A stretch of 21,012 bases of DNA from an uncultured Porphyromonadaceae bacterium. Lineage in GTDB: Bacteria > Bacteroidota > Bacteroidia > Bacteroidales > Muribaculaceae. The DNA is taken from NCBI GenBank assembly GCA_900544305.1, contig UQUV01000046.1, forward strand, positions 1 to 21,012, in the 5' to 3' direction. The translations under genes and the position numbers were made by a program. This document shows positions 7,391 to 16,136 of this stretch, piece by piece (position 1 is the first letter of the stretch; each line of letters begins with the position of its first letter). Below the pieces are notes generated by a model. It made no database searches, had not been told where the DNA came from, and worked only from the letters and a program-made list of their open reading frames with translations.

Positions 7391-9310
7391 TTACAAATTA
7401 ATATTAAATCCAGCCATGACGGTGGCGCGGGGCATGGGGTAGCCGGCGTTGATTTCGTATTTCTGTGCCAAAAGGTTTTCGCCTCTTACCCAAATGTCAA
7501 TCCATTTGGCTGCGCGGAACTGGCCGCGTGCGTTCCATAGCACGAAATCCTCGGTGACAGGATTTTCGCCGACTGCCGTGTACAGACCGCCGATGTATTG
7601 CAGTCCGGTAGAAACGCTCCAGCGTCCTTTCGCGAAGCTCGCTCCTGCGTAGAACTTATGTTCGGGCGCGGCTACAACCGGATTTTCCATGTGCAGAAAA
7701 CTGTAGTTGCCGTCCACCGACCACATTCGGTTGATGCGGTATGTCGCCTGGAGTTCGATTCCTGCGTTCTTGATTGTGCCGGAATTCTGGTTGAGCATTC
7801 CGCTTCCGTTTGGATTCGGCAGGGTCATTATCAGGTTTTTGCCGTCGATATAAAAAACATTGATGCCATAGCGGAAACGGCCGTCGAGCAGCGTTTGCGA
7901 CAGGGCGATTTCGTAGTTCCACATCGATTCCGGCTGCAAGTCGGGATTCTGCGGCGGGAACATATACATTTCGCGGAGAATCGGATAGCGGAACCCTTTG
8001 GTGGCCGAGGCTTTCAGTTCGATAGCGTGGGGGAGGTGGAATGCCATGCCCGCCTGCGGCACCCATTCAGTGCCCACCCGTGAGTGGTGGTCGACGCGGA
8101 GTCCGGCATTCAGTGTCAGCCAGCTGCTGAAATCCTGACGAAAATCAACGTATCCGGCTATTTCATCTTCGTGCTTGTCCACCAAGTCGCTGGACGTTCC
8201 GGCCTTCTCTCCTGCCACATACTCCGTCCATGCCTTGCCACCATAGCGGAACCAGTCGAAGCCCAGCGTGATGCGGTTGCCGGTAAAGAAACGGGTACTC
8301 TGATAAAGCGATATGCCCATCATGTTGTCGCGCGAATGGAAACGTCCGTCCTGCGACGTTTCGCCGGCGCTTGGCGTGTAGCCGTCGTTAATCCAATGCT
8401 TGCCCCAGTTGTAGAAGAAACTCAATGCGCCGGACGTATTGTCATATTTGTTGTTCAGAGAGAAAGAAGTCATGCCTCGTGTGATGCGCTGATCGCCGTC
8501 CACCAGCGGGGCCGATACGGGTCCCGGATAGGAGGCGTTGAAATGCGTCACATTCACATCGCCATACATGTTCCAGTTGTCCGCCACTTCATAGCCCAAT
8601 TTTGCATAACCGCCATATTGTTCGAAGCCCATGTCCGTACGGTGGCCGTCGGTCCGGTTGTAGGAGCCGCTCTCCACACTGTTGAACCTGCCTTTGCGGA
8701 TGCGGTTTGTAAGTTCGGTTTCCAGCGTGTTGAATGAGCCGTAGCCGGCACGGAGATTCGTGCGGATTCCGTCGTCCTGCATTTTGCGGGTGACAATATT
8801 GATGACGCCGCCCATCGCGTTGGAGCCGTAGAGTACGGAAGCCGGACCGCGCAGCACTTCCACCTTGTCGGCAAGCAGCGACTGGTAGGCATCGGCAATC
8901 GGGTGTCCGAAAATTCCGGCATATTGCGGATGTCCGTCGATGAGTACCATCAGACGCGCATTTCCGCCGCTCAGTCCGCGCAGGGAAATGCCTCCCGCTG
9001 CACCGCCGGAAACGCCGTATCCCATCATGCCGCGCTCGGTGACAAAAAGTCCCGGCACCTGTTCCGACAATATCGGCAGAAGCGAAGGCTGCATGCTCTG
9101 TTCAATCGTCGGGCGGCCAACCACGGATACCGTTTGCGACAGATGCCGTATGTCCGTTTCATGGCGTACACCCGTAACCACCACTTCGTTCAGTGGATAG
9201 TTGCGGTCAGTGCGAGTCGTATCCCTTTGTGCGTTCACAGTTCCCGCCGACATCAGGCAGCCTGCCAGTACAATCCAAAAAATTTTAGCTTTCATATATT
9301 GTTTACCCAT
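7391..9310 (-). CDS. TonB-dependent outer-membrane receptor
   Basis: A 639-residue outer-membrane receptor that imports a large or scarce ligand using TonB energy. It has a signal peptide (residues 1-27, ending VNA), a TonB-box-like NEVVVTGVR (41-49), and a plug domain with the diagnostic VEVLRGPASVLYGSNAMGGVINIVTR region (150-175, here in overview). About 450 residues of beta-barrel follow. It lacks the N-terminal carboxypeptidase-like domain and any SusD partner, so it resembles siderophore, heme or cobalamin receptors more than glycan SusC proteins. The ligand cannot be told. High GC (about 68% in a sampled line) sets it apart from its neighbours. An internal ATG at 9295 is an alternative start. 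It begins 31 bases after the metallopeptidase stop and no consensus promoter is visible in that gap. Confidence 0.92.
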   Translation of the reverse strand: MGKQYMKAKIFWIVLAGCLMSAGTVNAQRDTTRTDRNYPLNEVVVTGVRHETDIRHLSQTVSVVGRPTIEQSMQPSLLPILSEQVPGLFVTERGMMGYGVSGGAAGGISLRGLSGGNARLMVLIDGHPQYAGIFGHPIADAYQSLLADKVEVLRGPASVLYGSNAMGGVINIVTRKMQDDGIRTNLRAGYGSFNTLETELTNRIRKGRFNSVESGSYNRTDGHRTDMGFEQYGGYAKLGYEVADNWNMYGDVNVTHFNASYPGPVSAPLVDGDQRITRGMTSFSLNNKYDNTSGALSFFYNWGKHWINDGYTPSAGETSQDGRFHSRDNMMGISLYQSTRFFTGNRITLGFDWFRYGGKAWTEYVAGEKAGTSSDLVDKHEDEIAGYVDFRQDFSSWLTLNAGLRVDHHSRVGTEWVPQAGMAFHLPHAIELKASATKGFRYPILREMYMFPPQNPDLQPESMWNYEIALSQTLLDGRFRYGINVFYIDGKNLIMTLPNPNGSGMLNQNSGTIKNAGIELQATYRINRMWSVDGNYSFLHMENPVVAAPEHKFYAGASFAKGRWSVSTGLQYIGGLYTAVGENPVTEDFVLWNARGQFRAAKWIDIWVRGENLLAQKYEINAGYPMPRATVMAGFNINL

Positions 9311-9341
9311 TTTCAGTTCTTGTTGTATTTCTCAGAGTGTT

Positions 9342-10046
9342 TTAAATCATGCATCTTTCCAGTTTCATTTTCCATTTTTTCCAATCCGGCATTTCCTGAG
9401 TCAGTAACTCATAAAAGGCTTTGGTATGGTTACGGTGGACAAGGTGGCAGAGTTCGTGCATGATGACATACTCAATGCAAATACGCGGAGCGCCGATTAA
9501 CTGTGGATTCAGTAGAATTTTCCCGGAAGCGGTGCAGCTTCCCCAGCGGGTTTCCATTTCTTTCAGTTCAATTCCCGAAGGTTTTACCTGATGGCGGCTG
9601 AAACGTGATATTAATGGTTCTGCATACTCCATGAATTTGATTTCAGCGCGTTTTCTGTACCAGGTCATGAGTAGGGCGCGTGCATCCTTGCGGTGTCTGC
9701 ACTCTATTTCGATGATATTTCCTTTGTAGTGCACTTCGTTTCGTTCGCTGTCAATAATGCGCAGCATATATTGCCGGCCTAAATACAAGTGCGACTCTCC
9801 GCTGACATATTTTCGCTCCGGCGTATGTATGCCGAAAGAGTTAAAATAGCGCTGTTGCTTGTAAATCCAAGGAGCACGCCGATGAACGTGTTTCCTGATT
9901 TGCTCCAATGGAGCGTCCAATGGAGCCTTTACTTCCACACTGCCATCCGGATGCACACAAATGCCCAATGTTTTTCGGGCCCGGTATTCGACGGCATATT
10001 CCATTACAATGGAACCAAACTCGAAACTGTCCTTTATTTGATCCAT
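9342..10046 (-). CDS. YgjP/DUF45-type zinc metallopeptidase
   Basis: A 234-residue protein of the YgjP-like (DUF45, M48-related) metallopeptidase family. The zinc site HELCH (197-201) with a third His at 207 (HRNHTKAFY) is intact, as is the preceding RWGSC signature (168-172). A mostly beta N-terminal half is normal for the family. No signal or membrane segment is seen, so it acts in the cytosol. Members are very often the last gene of type I restriction operons, and here the start overlaps the end of hsdR by 13 bases, implying coupled translation. The substrate is unknown; trimming or turnover of the restriction complex is a guess. Confidence 0.9.
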   Translation of the reverse strand: MDQIKDSFEFGSIVMEYAVEYRARKTLGICVHPDGSVEVKAPLDAPLEQIRKHVHRRAPWIYKQQRYFNSFGIHTPERKYVSGESHLYLGRQYMLRIIDSERNEVHYKGNIIEIECRHRKDARALLMTWYRKRAEIKFMEYAEPLISRFSRHQVKPSGIELKEMETRWGSCTASGKILLNPQLIGAPRICIEYVIMHELCHLVHRNHTKAFYELLTQEMPDWKKWKMKLERCMI

Positions 10047-13000
10047 AGTTTTGCCACATCTACACAGCCGTCAATAATTGTATCCATATCGTCGAAAGAA
10101 AAGGCCAGTTCATATTTCCTTTTTACTTCATCGATAAGATAGTCCTCCAGATCTATTTTCATGCGACCGATAATGTCTGATTTCTGTTGCCAGTCAACCA
10201 GCACATTATCATCCACAATCAATGTGCTGTCTATAATCTGGTCAAAGGCTCGGGCTGTTTCCAATGCCAGTTGTTTTAGATCAATGGCGGCATTGTTGCC
10301 AAATACCCGTTGATAGGTTTCCAACGCCAATCCGTAATAAGCTTTCGCCGCATTGTTCTGTTGCAGCTCTTCCGGCAATTCATTGTCGGTGTGTGATAAT
10401 ATGTCGTCCTTATATTTCTGCACCCGTTTCAAGTATTCCAATTCATCAATTCTTCCCTGCTCATAAGCGGCAATGGTTTCCTTTAGCAATTGGGAGAATT
10501 TTTTGTAGAATGCGGGGTCGCTGTCCATATTTTCCGTAATAAACTTGCTGGTGCGCGAGGCAATGGTATCCGCTTTTGCGGCTGTACCTACAACCTTTTC
10601 CACCTCCCGTTCGAAGGCTTCCGTATCAAAGATGTTCACCAACTCGGTAATGGGCTTTACAGCACCGCTTTCCACATGACGGTTAATCAGTTTCTGTATC
10701 TGGCCTTCATATTGCTTGTAATCTATCGTGTCCGAATAGCGCAGTTGGACAGCCGATCTCAGCTTGACGAACATGTTCAGGTCGTCTTTGTATTGCTTGA
10801 TTTTTTCATCCGGAGTTTGCAGGTGGAAATCACGTGTTGAAAGTGCAATCTTCAGGCAGGATGCATAGGCTGTCAGTCTTTCGTAAAATTCCTGTCGGCG
10901 GTCTTCGTCACGTAACGACTGGGCGTATGCTTCCAAATCCCGTTTGTTCGGTATGGATTTGAACAGATCCCACAACTCGGAATATTTCTGGGGAAGTTTT
11001 GCGATTTCACCGTCGACTGATTCCAATGTTTCGCGGAATACATCCAGGTCTTCCTCGTCATATTGGGAGTATAGGTCAAGCGCAAAGTTCAATTCATTCA
11101 ATACGCCATAATAGTCTATGATATAGCCGAATTCCTTGTCGTCGCAAACGCGGTTGACGCGTGCCACGGCCTGTAATAGCGTGTGTCCGTTCAGCTTGCG
11201 GTCCAGATACATGACTACTACTTTCGGCTCGTCAAATCCGGTCAGCAATTTGTCCACCACAATCATGATTTCCGGCTGTTCCTGATTTTTGAAGCGGGAA
11301 ATCAGGTTAGCCTGATATTTTGTGGATGTTCCGTGTTCATCCATCATTTTTTTCCAGTATGCCTTTACTTCTTCCGTTGTGTCACCGAAGGATGAATCTT
11401 CCCCTTCACGAGTGTCGGGGGGCGTGATAAGCACTTCGGAAGAAACCATACCGATTTCGTCCAGATATTTTTTATACAGTACGGCAATCGCTTTCCGTGG
11501 GGTAACCAGCATTCCCTTGAATTTTGTACCCTGCCAGTTGTCGTGGAAATGCTCGGAAATGTTCCAGGCAATGGAATATATCCGTTGGTCTGTCTGATTG
11601 ATAAAGTCGGTGCGCGAATACTTTTTCTTTAAGTCGGAGGTTTGGTATTCATTCAGCCCCTCGCAAACCTTGTTAAAGAAATCGTCAATAGGGCCCTCCT
11701 GTACATATTGGGGCACAATGCGCCCTTCGTAAAGCAAAGGTACAACGGCGCCGTCTTCCACTGCCTGACGCACGGTATACACCGGGCGGATAATACCGCC
11801 AAAAGTTCTGGCCGTATTTTTCTCTGACTTCATCAATGGTGTGCCTGTAAACGCTATTTTGCAGGCATTGGGCAGCACCTTGTCCATCTTTATCGCCATT
11901 TCCTTGTATTGGCTGCGGTGCGCTTCGTCAATCAGGATAAAGATATTGGGGCTGGTGAGCGGTCGTTTCATCCGCTTGACTGCCGTTTCAAACTTGTTGA
12001 TGATTGTTGTGATGATGGCATCCGTATTGCTTTCCAGCAGTTCCACCAAATGTGTTCCGGTGGTGGCATTCACCACTTCCCGTCCGCATTTCTTGAATGT
12101 ACCTGTAATCTGGCTGTCCAAATCCGTGCGGTCGGTCACCATTACGATTCTCGGGTTGGGTATTTCTTTGGCTTGGGCGATGGCTTGTGCCAGCAGTACC
12201 ATTGTAAGCGATTTGCCGCTGCCCTGTGTGTGCCAAACCGCACCTCCCCGACGTTTGCCATGTTCCAGCGGTTTTACCCGTTCCATTATCTTTTTTACCG
12301 CAAAGTATTGCTGATAGCGGGCCAGTTTTTTGATACCGCCGTCATAGAGGGTAAAGTTGTGGATAAGGTCAAGCAGCCGTTCCGGTCGGCACAAGCCGAA
12401 CAGATACCGGTCCTGTTCGGTTGGCAGTACCGTTTCCTGTTCCATGGCATCGAAATGTGCCCGAACATAGCGGAAACGGTCGCCGAACAGATGTGCTTTC
12501 TGTTTCTCGTCCAGCGGAGTGTTGACAAGTTTGTCCAGTTGTTCTTTGTATTCTTTTTCTTCTGTTTCCGTGGCGAACATCTCTTTCCACTTGGTCCAGA
12601 ATTTGGTCGGTGTTCCCGTTGTGGCATACGCTCCGTAGCTGTTTCCAATGCAGAGCAGCAGGGCGCTGTAGAGATAGAGCGAGCGGATGCCGTCGTCCTT
12701 CTGGTTGCGCAGGTGTTGGGAGATGGCTTGGTCGAGCGCACCTTTGATGTCCGGTCGCTTGCATTCAATCACCACCAATGGAATGCCGTTGACAAACAGC
12801 ACAATGTCCGGGCGGTAAGTGTCGGCCATTCCGGTACGGGTCACCGCAAATTCTTCCGTCACATGAAACACATTCCTTTCCGGCCGTTCCCAGTCGATAA
12901 AGCGCATGGTGTAGCTTTTCTTGTCGCCGTCGATGCTTTGCTCAAAAGCCTTGCCCAGTGTCAGCAGGTTGTAAACGGCTTCATTACCGCTCATGTAGCC

Positions 13001-13267
13001 ATTCTCCATCGGGATGTTGCGCATGGCCAGCACCCCGTTCTCGATGTTCTGTTCCGAAAACAGTTCCTCCTTGTTGCGGTTCACCCGAATCGAGTTGATG
13101 CGGCGCAACTGGCTGCGCAGTACGTCTTCCAGCAGCACGTTCGATGTCTTCCCACCCCGCATTGCCAATGCCTCGTCGGGGGTAAGATACGTATATCCCA
13201 ACTTTTGCAACAGCTGCAAAGCGGGTATCTGGCTGATATGGTCTTCTTTGAATGATATTCCTTGCAT
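10034..13267 (-). CDS. hsdR: Type I restriction endonuclease motor subunit HsdR
   Basis: The 1077-residue subunit that translocates and cleaves unmodified DNA as part of HsdR-HsdM-HsdS. The N-terminal PD-(D/E)xK nuclease is visible as YRPDIVLFVNG then VVIECKRPD (D154, E168, K170), followed by the conserved Q184 region. The SF2 motor has Walker A TQGSGKS (347-353), DEAH (447-450), a TGTP motif near 475 and the late helicase motif QAVARVNR. A helical C-terminal region binds the methylase. Length and motifs are intact, so it should be functional; it fits the EcoR124I-like group by size. GC (about 50%) is higher than in the genes just upstream. The start is 32 bases after the HAD gene stop. Confidence 0.96.
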   Translation of the reverse strand: MQGISFKEDHISQIPALQLLQKLGYTYLTPDEALAMRGGKTSNVLLEDVLRSQLRRINSIRVNRNKEELFSEQNIENGVLAMRNIPMENGYMSGNEAVYNLLTLGKAFEQSIDGDKKSYTMRFIDWERPERNVFHVTEEFAVTRTGMADTYRPDIVLFVNGIPLVVIECKRPDIKGALDQAISQHLRNQKDDGIRSLYLYSALLLCIGNSYGAYATTGTPTKFWTKWKEMFATETEEKEYKEQLDKLVNTPLDEKQKAHLFGDRFRYVRAHFDAMEQETVLPTEQDRYLFGLCRPERLLDLIHNFTLYDGGIKKLARYQQYFAVKKIMERVKPLEHGKRRGGAVWHTQGSGKSLTMVLLAQAIAQAKEIPNPRIVMVTDRTDLDSQITGTFKKCGREVVNATTGTHLVELLESNTDAIITTIINKFETAVKRMKRPLTSPNIFILIDEAHRSQYKEMAIKMDKVLPNACKIAFTGTPLMKSEKNTARTFGGIIRPVYTVRQAVEDGAVVPLLYEGRIVPQYVQEGPIDDFFNKVCEGLNEYQTSDLKKKYSRTDFINQTDQRIYSIAWNISEHFHDNWQGTKFKGMLVTPRKAIAVLYKKYLDEIGMVSSEVLITPPDTREGEDSSFGDTTEEVKAYWKKMMDEHGTSTKYQANLISRFKNQEQPEIMIVVDKLLTGFDEPKVVVMYLDRKLNGHTLLQAVARVNRVCDDKEFGYIIDYYGVLNELNFALDLYSQYDEEDLDVFRETLESVDGEIAKLPQKYSELWDLFKSIPNKRDLEAYAQSLRDEDRRQEFYERLTAYASCLKIALSTRDFHLQTPDEKIKQYKDDLNMFVKLRSAVQLRYSDTIDYKQYEGQIQKLINRHVESGAVKPITELVNIFDTEAFEREVEKVVGTAAKADTIASRTSKFITENMDSDPAFYKKFSQLLKETIAAYEQGRIDELEYLKRVQKYKDDILSHTDNELPEELQQNNAAKAYYGLALETYQRVFGNNAAIDLKQLALETARAFDQIIDSTLIVDDNVLVDWQQKSDIIGRMKIDLEDYLIDEVKRKYELAFSFDDMDTIIDGCVDVAKLWIK

Positions 13268-13299
13268 ACGGATTCTGTGTAAATATTATGAATTGGTTA

Positions 13300-14160
13300 T
13301 TATTTCTGGGCTTTATTGTGATGCCAATCTAACAGGCGTTGAAATTCATAATCTGCCTTTATCTTGTCCAGAATTCTTTTAACCACCATGTTGATTTCTT
13401 TCCCTGCACGATAGTCGGCAGGACATACAAAGTTAACACGATTGTCCTTTACCAATTGAAGCGCAGTCGCTTTTTTGGCACTATTACCGTTGGCATAGAC
13501 AGCAATGGAATGTCCTCCATGTTCCTTTATCATCTTCATGCAGGGAATGTCTGTATCGCCGTCTCCGAAATAAATCATGCGCTCGAATGGAATAGGACGT
13601 TCTTTTTCCGGTATGTATTGATTGATTTTTTTGTTGTCGCTGACTTCTTTAATACCCTTATTGATTTTAAACAGAAATTGAGTCTTCGCCGTATAGTCAA
13701 TGGCGACAGCCGGCCAATAAGCAATGCCGTCTACGTCGTAAAGGAAAGAGCAGGCATAGATATTTTCAAATTCTTTTGCAATAGATGTGCCTTCTATCAT
13801 TTCTTTCAGTCCGGAAGAGTTTATATAATGTCTGATATCCAGCCCTATGCTTCTGCCATAGTCGTTGACCAATGCAAACCATTCCTTTACTCCGTCAAAC
13901 AATTCTACGTTTTCTCCGAATCGTTTAAACGATTCCCTTCGTAAAGATATACCATTGCTCTTTGCGGCTTGTATCATCAAATACATATAGGTTAGGATGC
14001 CGTTGGCATCATTCTCTTCTGATAATTTTTTATTCTTTGCCCAAAATTCAGCTTTGTCTTTTCCTATAGCTTGTATAAAGCCGAATTCCTGCATATTGCC
14101 GGGAGAAAGAGTCCCGTCAAAATCGTATATAAGTGCTACAATCGGTCTTTTTTTTGTCAT
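13300..14160 (-). CDS. HAD-superfamily phosphohydrolase in the restriction operon
   Basis: A 286-residue cytosolic HAD enzyme. All four motifs are visible: nucleophile DFDGT (D13 and D15), motif II Ser in HYINSSG (115/116), a motif III Lys (K159 or K165) and motif IV GDGDTD (199-204). A helical cap is inserted after motif I (about 20-105). It probably removes a phosphate from a small molecule or nucleotide; the substrate is not evident. HAD enzymes are not part of the type I restriction mechanism. It overlaps the SLATT-like gene by four bases (ATGA), so the two proteins are translationally coupled and probably act together. Lower GC (27-42% in sampled lines) than hsdR suggests it came in as cargo. 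Confidence 0.88.
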   Translation of the reverse strand: MTKKRPIVALIYDFDGTLSPGNMQEFGFIQAIGKDKAEFWAKNKKLSEENDANGILTYMYLMIQAAKSNGISLRRESFKRFGENVELFDGVKEWFALVNDYGRSIGLDIRHYINSSGLKEMIEGTSIAKEFENIYACSFLYDVDGIAYWPAVAIDYTAKTQFLFKINKGIKEVSDNKKINQYIPEKERPIPFERMIYFGDGDTDIPCMKMIKEHGGHSIAVYANGNSAKKATALQLVKDNRVNFVCPADYRAGKEINMVVKRILDKIKADYEFQRLLDWHHNKAQK

Positions 14161-14897
14161 AAATTAATTATTTGATGTTTAAATAAATAGTATGCAATAC
14201 AGACGACTATATATAACAATGGTAAACCATATACACAAAAATAGTATGTAAAACGGACTATGAAAAAAAACCTTACAATACAGCATATTTTCGAAAAGAA
14301 ACCGATTTTAAAATATGCCTTCTTCTGTAATTGGAACATAGCTAAATCTATGGGTAAATGGTTGTCATATTTATCTAGTACTTTTTCATAGTCGTTCTTT
14401 ATTGATTCTATTTCTGATATGTTATGCTCAGGACGTGTTTTCAGAAGTCTTAATTTGTTATAGAGTTTAGATATTTCCAATGCGCATTCATGATAATTTC
14501 TTGCACGAACAGAGTAATTTTTGGCATATGCAAATTGGCTAAAAACCAAAATCAGAATAGATAGTGAAATAGATATGAATGTACTACAGTTGTCTGGTAA
14601 AGTGAGAAATGGTATTTTGCAAAGGGTAAGCACACTAAAAATAATCAGATAGGATGAAACCCATCCTACAACTCTATTATATCTAGCATCTAATTCTTCA
14701 CACCTTTCACTTGCTTTAAATCGAGCTCCTTTTGTTATCCATAATTTATAATTCAATTCAATTTCAAAATTATTATCTTTCAGATATTCGGGAATACGTT
14801 TCGCCTTTTGGGCTATATTTTTTGTCCGTCTTATTTTTGTATAACATTTTTTTAAGGGACAGTTGTTTGGCAATAGATCTATAATACAACGTAACAT
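14157..14897 (-). CDS. SLATT-like membrane effector protein
   Basis: A 246-residue membrane protein. It has the SLATT pattern (SMODS- and SLOG-associated two-transmembrane effector): a cytosolic lead with KLWITKGARFKASERCEELD, then DARYNRVVGWVSSYLIIF entering TM1 (about 77-97), TM2 (106-124), and the helix NYSVRARNYHECALEISKLYNKLR. A second hydrophobic pair lies near the C-terminus (about 200-240), as in one of the longer SLATT families. SLATT proteins are predicted pore-forming effectors of nucleotide-sensing immune systems. The ATG at 14897 is preferred; a TTG nine bases earlier abuts the hsdS stop. Very low GC (about 18-30% in sampled lines). It overlaps the HAD gene by ATGA. The SLATT call is fairly secure; pore formation is inferred. 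Confidence 0.82.
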   Translation of the reverse strand: MLRCIIDLLPNNCPLKKCYTKIRRTKNIAQKAKRIPEYLKDNNFEIELNYKLWITKGARFKASERCEELDARYNRVVGWVSSYLIIFSVLTLCKIPFLTLPDNCSTFISISLSILILVFSQFAYAKNYSVRARNYHECALEISKLYNKLRLLKTRPEHNISEIESIKNDYEKVLDKYDNHLPIDLAMFQLQKKAYFKIGFFSKICCIVRFFFIVRFTYYFCVYGLPLLYIVVCIAYYLFKHQIINL

Positions 14898-14906
14898 AAT
14901 ATTCAA

Positions 14907-16136
14907 TTAAATATTTATTCTTTTTTTACCTGTTAATAATACTTGCATCAATCCTTTCTTTTGCTGAAGTAGGGAATTTAATTTTTGTGTACAAAGTTCT
15001 ATTTCATGATTTATTCCTTTAAAAAATTGAGAAATGGCATTTTGTTCCTCAAAATTTGGTATAGTAACTTTGATTTGACTAAAATCAGGAAACTTACAAT
15101 TTAGAGTATCATTGACTAAACCTTGTGAATGTGTCCAAAAACAATATATGGTAAAAGGTTGTTTAAAAAGCATTTCCATGAAATAGGGATTTATATCCTT
15201 ATTAGGAGTTATGATAGTGTATGCGGGGCTCACAATGCCTTCTAATGAAGACAATGCACACCGTCCTTGCCACATTCGCATTGTATTGTAACCAATATCA
15301 TTTGGACAAATATGTTTGTATTTGGATTTATCATCATTGGAAATATCGCGTTTGTCCGATTCTGATTGAAATATAACGCCACGATCTGCTGTTATGGACA
15401 ACAATGGTAAATGGGCTTTATTTATTTCATTTCTTTCAATAAACAATTTTCCCAATTTTACTTTCCTCCATTCTCCACTAAACCCCGGCAAGCGTTTCTT
15501 TCCAGTGAGTAAATGCTGCATCAAGCCTTTTTTGCGCAATTCAAGTTTCTTAATAAGTTGCGTTTGCTTTTCTATGGCCTTGTCCCATATGCCTAATATC
15601 TCAGCAATCTTCTTTTGCTCGGCCAACGGGGGAACAAGTATCTTAAATCGAGAAAAATCTTTTTTCGATACCTCTAAAAATGTACTACCACAACCAAGCC
15701 GCACTAATCTCGGTTTTGAGTATATAATCATATAGTAAAGCCATTCCGAATTAGTTTCTTTGTTTGGAATAATATTTTTAAATCCTTGATTGGTAGCGAT
15801 GTCTGTTGTACATATTGCAGCATTTCCAATGGTAGCACGTGTACATACAACGATACTTTGGGGTGGAAGTAAAGTTACTGAACTCTCTTTTAACCCTCTG
15901 CCGGTAATCTTAACATCTGTACATTCTATATACTTTGTAGTAAGTTTCGTTATATCGGAAGGAGTACACCACGCAATGTCTCCATTCCAATATTCCTCAA
16001 CTTCGGTATCTGGAGTACCTCCAGAATATATTTGGCCTAAATAATGAAGAGGTTCCACCTCCCACTCTTGGGGAATAATCCCTAGCGGAGTGGTTTTGTA
16101 GCCTTGCGGTATGTTATTCTTGTTCTGAGGATTCAT
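14907..16136 (-). CDS. hsdS: Type I restriction specificity subunit HsdS, full length
   Basis: A 409-residue subunit that selects the two halves of the bipartite DNA target. Two target-recognition domains (about 10-175 and 220-375) each precede a helical spacer. Each spacer ends in the repeated signature KGLMQxLLTGKKR (residues 203-215 and 394-406), giving the usual internal two-fold symmetry. The start at MNPQNKNN (ATG) was chosen over an upstream in-frame TTG at 16181; even so it overlaps the TPR gene by 23 bases. Sampled GC is about 32%, lower than hsdM, as is common for exchangeable specificity genes. Complete, so probably active with HsdM. Confidence 0.93.
   Translation of the reverse strand: MNPQNKNNIPQGYKTTPLGIIPQEWEVEPLHYLGQIYSGGTPDTEVEEYWNGDIAWCTPSDITKLTTKYIECTDVKITGRGLKESSVTLLPPQSIVVCTRATIGNAAICTTDIATNQGFKNIIPNKETNSEWLYYMIIYSKPRLVRLGCGSTFLEVSKKDFSRFKILVPPLAEQKKIAEILGIWDKAIEKQTQLIKKLELRKKGLMQHLLTGKKRLPGFSGEWRKVKLGKLFIERNEINKAHLPLLSITADRGVIFQSESDKRDISNDDKSKYKHICPNDIGYNTMRMWQGRCALSSLEGIVSPAYTIITPNKDINPYFMEMLFKQPFTIYCFWTHSQGLVNDTLNCKFPDFSQIKVTIPNFEEQNAISQFFKGINHEIELCTQKLNSLLQQKKGLMQVLLTGKKRINI
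14919..14957 (-). repeat. HsdS spacer repeat, distal copy
   Basis: Encodes KGLMQVLLTGKKR after the second recognition domain. It pairs with the copy at 15492-15530. Such repeats mark the units that type I specificity genes exchange by recombination. Confidence 0.6.
15492..15530 (-). repeat. HsdS spacer repeat, central copy
   Basis: Encodes KGLMQHLLTGKKR between the two recognition domains, in direct orientation with the copy at 14919-14957. The protein repeat is near identical while the DNA has drifted. Confidence 0.6.

Noticed and set aside
8084..9463. Plus-strand open frames opposite the TonB receptor
   Set aside because: Antisense shadows of the receptor; no plausible starts or domains.
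11909..13255. 448-residue plus-strand open frame opposite hsdR
   Set aside because: It mirrors the conserved HsdR nuclease and motor region, and its translation is His/Phe/Val-rich with no recognisable domain.
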